64,000 bases of DNA. Origin: Fodinibius sp. Rm-B-1B1-1 (GTDB lineage Bacteria > Bacteroidota > Rhodothermia > Balneolales > Balneolaceae). Position 1 is the first letter of the stretch. Every line of letters starts with the position of its first letter. Below the pieces are notes generated by a model. That model was not told where the DNA came from and did no database searches. It saw only the letters and a program-made list of their open reading frames with translations. Made by a program: the position numbers and the translations under genes. Positions 62,925 through 64,000 of the stretch are shown piece after piece. Location of the stretch: NCBI RefSeq assembly GCF_038594945.1, contig NZ_JBCFYD010000002.1:930001-994000 (forward strand). Reading direction: 5' to 3'.

Positions 62925-63587
62925 ATGCAACAAGAAAATAATCATCGAACGACCAACGCTACAAAAAGTGCTTTTTGGGCAAGCCTACTGTTCTATGGTC
63001 TCATCGCCTTCGAATTCTTTTACATGTTCAGCCCATTTGCGGCATATATTTACAGCATCTATGGACCCGGACTTGAGGCGCTAACCCTTTCCGGATCTAC
63101 AAGCTGGCTTATCAGCTTTTTTATGCCACACATTGCCCGTGTAACGCAATCATTGTTTATCACTTGGCACGAAGTAATCGGGATGACTCTTTTCTTGGGA
63201 GGGTTCGGGGCATTCTTAGCAGGCGCGGCACAAATTTACTGGAACAAGCTGATGAAGAGTGGAGCTGTTTTCGGTGGCATCTATCACTACATTCGGCATC
63301 CGCAATACCTTGCCCTCATGATTTCCAGTTTTGGGATGGTGCTGGTCTGGCCCCGTTATCTCGTGTTGTTTGGATTTGTTACAGTATGTTTTGCCTACTT
63401 CTTTCTGGCACGGTTAGAAGAGCGTAAATGCAAGCAGAGATTTGCTGGATATGAAGAGTATTGCTCGCAAACCGGCATGTTTTTTCCGCCTGCTATTGAA
63501 CAGTTATTTTATTATTTGCCGCGGCCCCAAAAGAAGATGAGTAAGATCGTTGGGTCCATAGGATTTATATTCTTGTTATGCTTGTAA
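62925..63587 (+). CDS. ICMT/PEMT-like integral membrane methyltransferase, C-terminus interrupted
   Basis: 220 residues. Hydrophobic helices, then the methyltransferase signature GGIYHYIRHPQYLALMISSFG and the EERKC and FAGYEEYCSQTGMF motifs near the end. The reading frame stops at 63587 inside a hydrophobic stretch (VGSIGFIFLLCL), and the next frame continues that stretch from 63578. The stop therefore looks like the result of a one-base shift or an overlapping gene. The substrate is not assignable (isoprenylcysteine or lipid amine). Confidence 0.82.
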   Translation: MQQENNHRTTNATKSAFWASLLFYGLIAFEFFYMFSPFAAYIYSIYGPGLEALTLSGSTSWLISFFMPHIARVTQSLFITWHEVIGMTLFLGGFGAFLAGAAQIYWNKLMKSGAVFGGIYHYIRHPQYLALMISSFGMVLVWPRYLVLFGFVTVCFAYFFLARLEERKCKQRFAGYEEYCSQTGMFFPPAIEQLFYYLPRPQKKMSKIVGSIGFIFLLCL

Positions 63588-64000
63588 CTTTTGCTGTAGC
63601 AAGGGGAATCCATAGCTATGCAGTTAATAACCTCTATACCTACACCACCGAGCATGAGGTCTACCTTTCGCTTGGCCAAATTGATGCCAATGATATAGCC
63701 GAAATGGTCTATATTGTAAACGCAGATTCGTCGGTAATAACCCATTTGGAAGAGTATCGAGATCAGAACAAACGGTTTATCAACTATGTAATGCCCGCTT
63801 CTCTTTTTGTATCAGAGGTACCAATGCATATACCTGACGGAAAGGTGCCTACCCATGAGTGGCCAAGTAATAAAGACCAAAGTCGCTATAAAATTATTTT
63901 TTCGTTGGTCCATTTTGGACCTGATGGTCAAGCTAAAGATCAAGACATATTGCTTAAGGCGGTGAATAAAACACCAGTTCTGGAAGTCTGGATTGATCGT
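63578..64000 (+). CDS. Orphan frame continuing the ICMT-like protein, right edge open
   Basis: Open from ATG at 63578 to the window edge, at least 141 residues, beginning MLVTFAVARGIHSYAVNNLYTY. It overlaps the ICMT stop by ten bases. Joining the two frames after LLCL gives a continuous helix FLLCLVTFAVARG. The soluble part (EHEVYLSLGQIDANDIAEMVYIV, SSVITHLEEYRDQNKRF) shows no known domain. Either a separate overlapping gene or a C-terminal domain of the previous gene split by a frameshift. Confidence 0.6.
   Translation, partial: MLVTFAVARGIHSYAVNNLYTYTTEHEVYLSLGQIDANDIAEMVYIVNADSSVITHLEEYRDQNKRFINYVMPASLFVSEVPMHIPDGKVPTHEWPSNKDQSRYKIIFSLVHFGPDGQAKDQDILLKAVNKTPVLEVWIDR

Overview
The window looks like chromosome of a moderately AT-rich member of the Balneolota/Bacteroidota side of the FCB group (Balneolales such as Fodinibius or Gracilimonas are my best guess). 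The reasons are a type 9 secretion (T9SS) type A C-terminal sorting domain on a 2591-residue secreted protein, DUF2480 inside a SUF operon, a DUF5777 barrel, an ECF sigma factor followed by a TM/beta-barrel protein, weak Shine-Dalgarno signals, and a type 2 isopentenyl-diphosphate isomerase. The genus is inference. No rRNA, tRNA, CRISPR array, transposase or integrase was seen.

Layout. 1-2687 (+): the end of a MoxR AAA+ ATPase and a VWA-domain membrane protein. 2689-14541 (-): one long leftward run, sufB-sufC-sufD-sufS-nfu-A-type carrier-DUF2480, then SDR-idi2-prenyl synthase-bamD-nadD-LD-carboxypeptidase. Fe-S assembly, isoprenoid precursors, outer-membrane assembly, NAD synthesis and peptidoglycan recycling are thus read in one direction, several with TAATG overlaps. 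14850-23018 (-): greA-ugd-uxs-nudix-Omp85-like barrel-inactive caspase-like lipoprotein-EamA transporter-pta. ugd is a sharp high-GC patch. 23329-24588 (+): a YqaE/Pmp3 peptide, a SpoU methyltransferase and a small orphan. 24731-34313 (-): a three-gene unit of a tail-collar protein, the giant mosaic adhesin-like T9SS cargo and a signal-peptide orphan, with a repeat-rich 650-base leader and an AraC regulator upstream.

36222-44396 (+): housekeeping genes metG, an NSS sodium symporter, efp-accB-accC-gcvH ending in a clear terminator, then guaA. 44471-48039: a TPR/periplasmic-binding lipoprotein-activator-like protein facing mltG and a Bax-inhibitor-1 protein. 48343-52167 (+): ECF sigma factor, TM/beta-barrel partner, CX4CH cytochrome lipoprotein, YceI and DUF5777. 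52181-55088: TM2 and DUF2752 proteins opposite a TonB-dependent receptor.

55182-64000 (+): an accessory region of mostly small, orphan, membrane-associated genes all on one strand. It holds two CPBP proteases, a TlpA-like lipoprotein, a Crp-family regulator, an SDR and an ICMT-like methyltransferase whose C-terminal extension is in another frame. Its intergenic gaps carry a repeated element around TTTAGATATCTACTAT (three copies) and GTTRRRY motifs 16-25 bases before start codons. The arrangement resembles a cassette array, but no integrase is present and the sites are not canonical attC.
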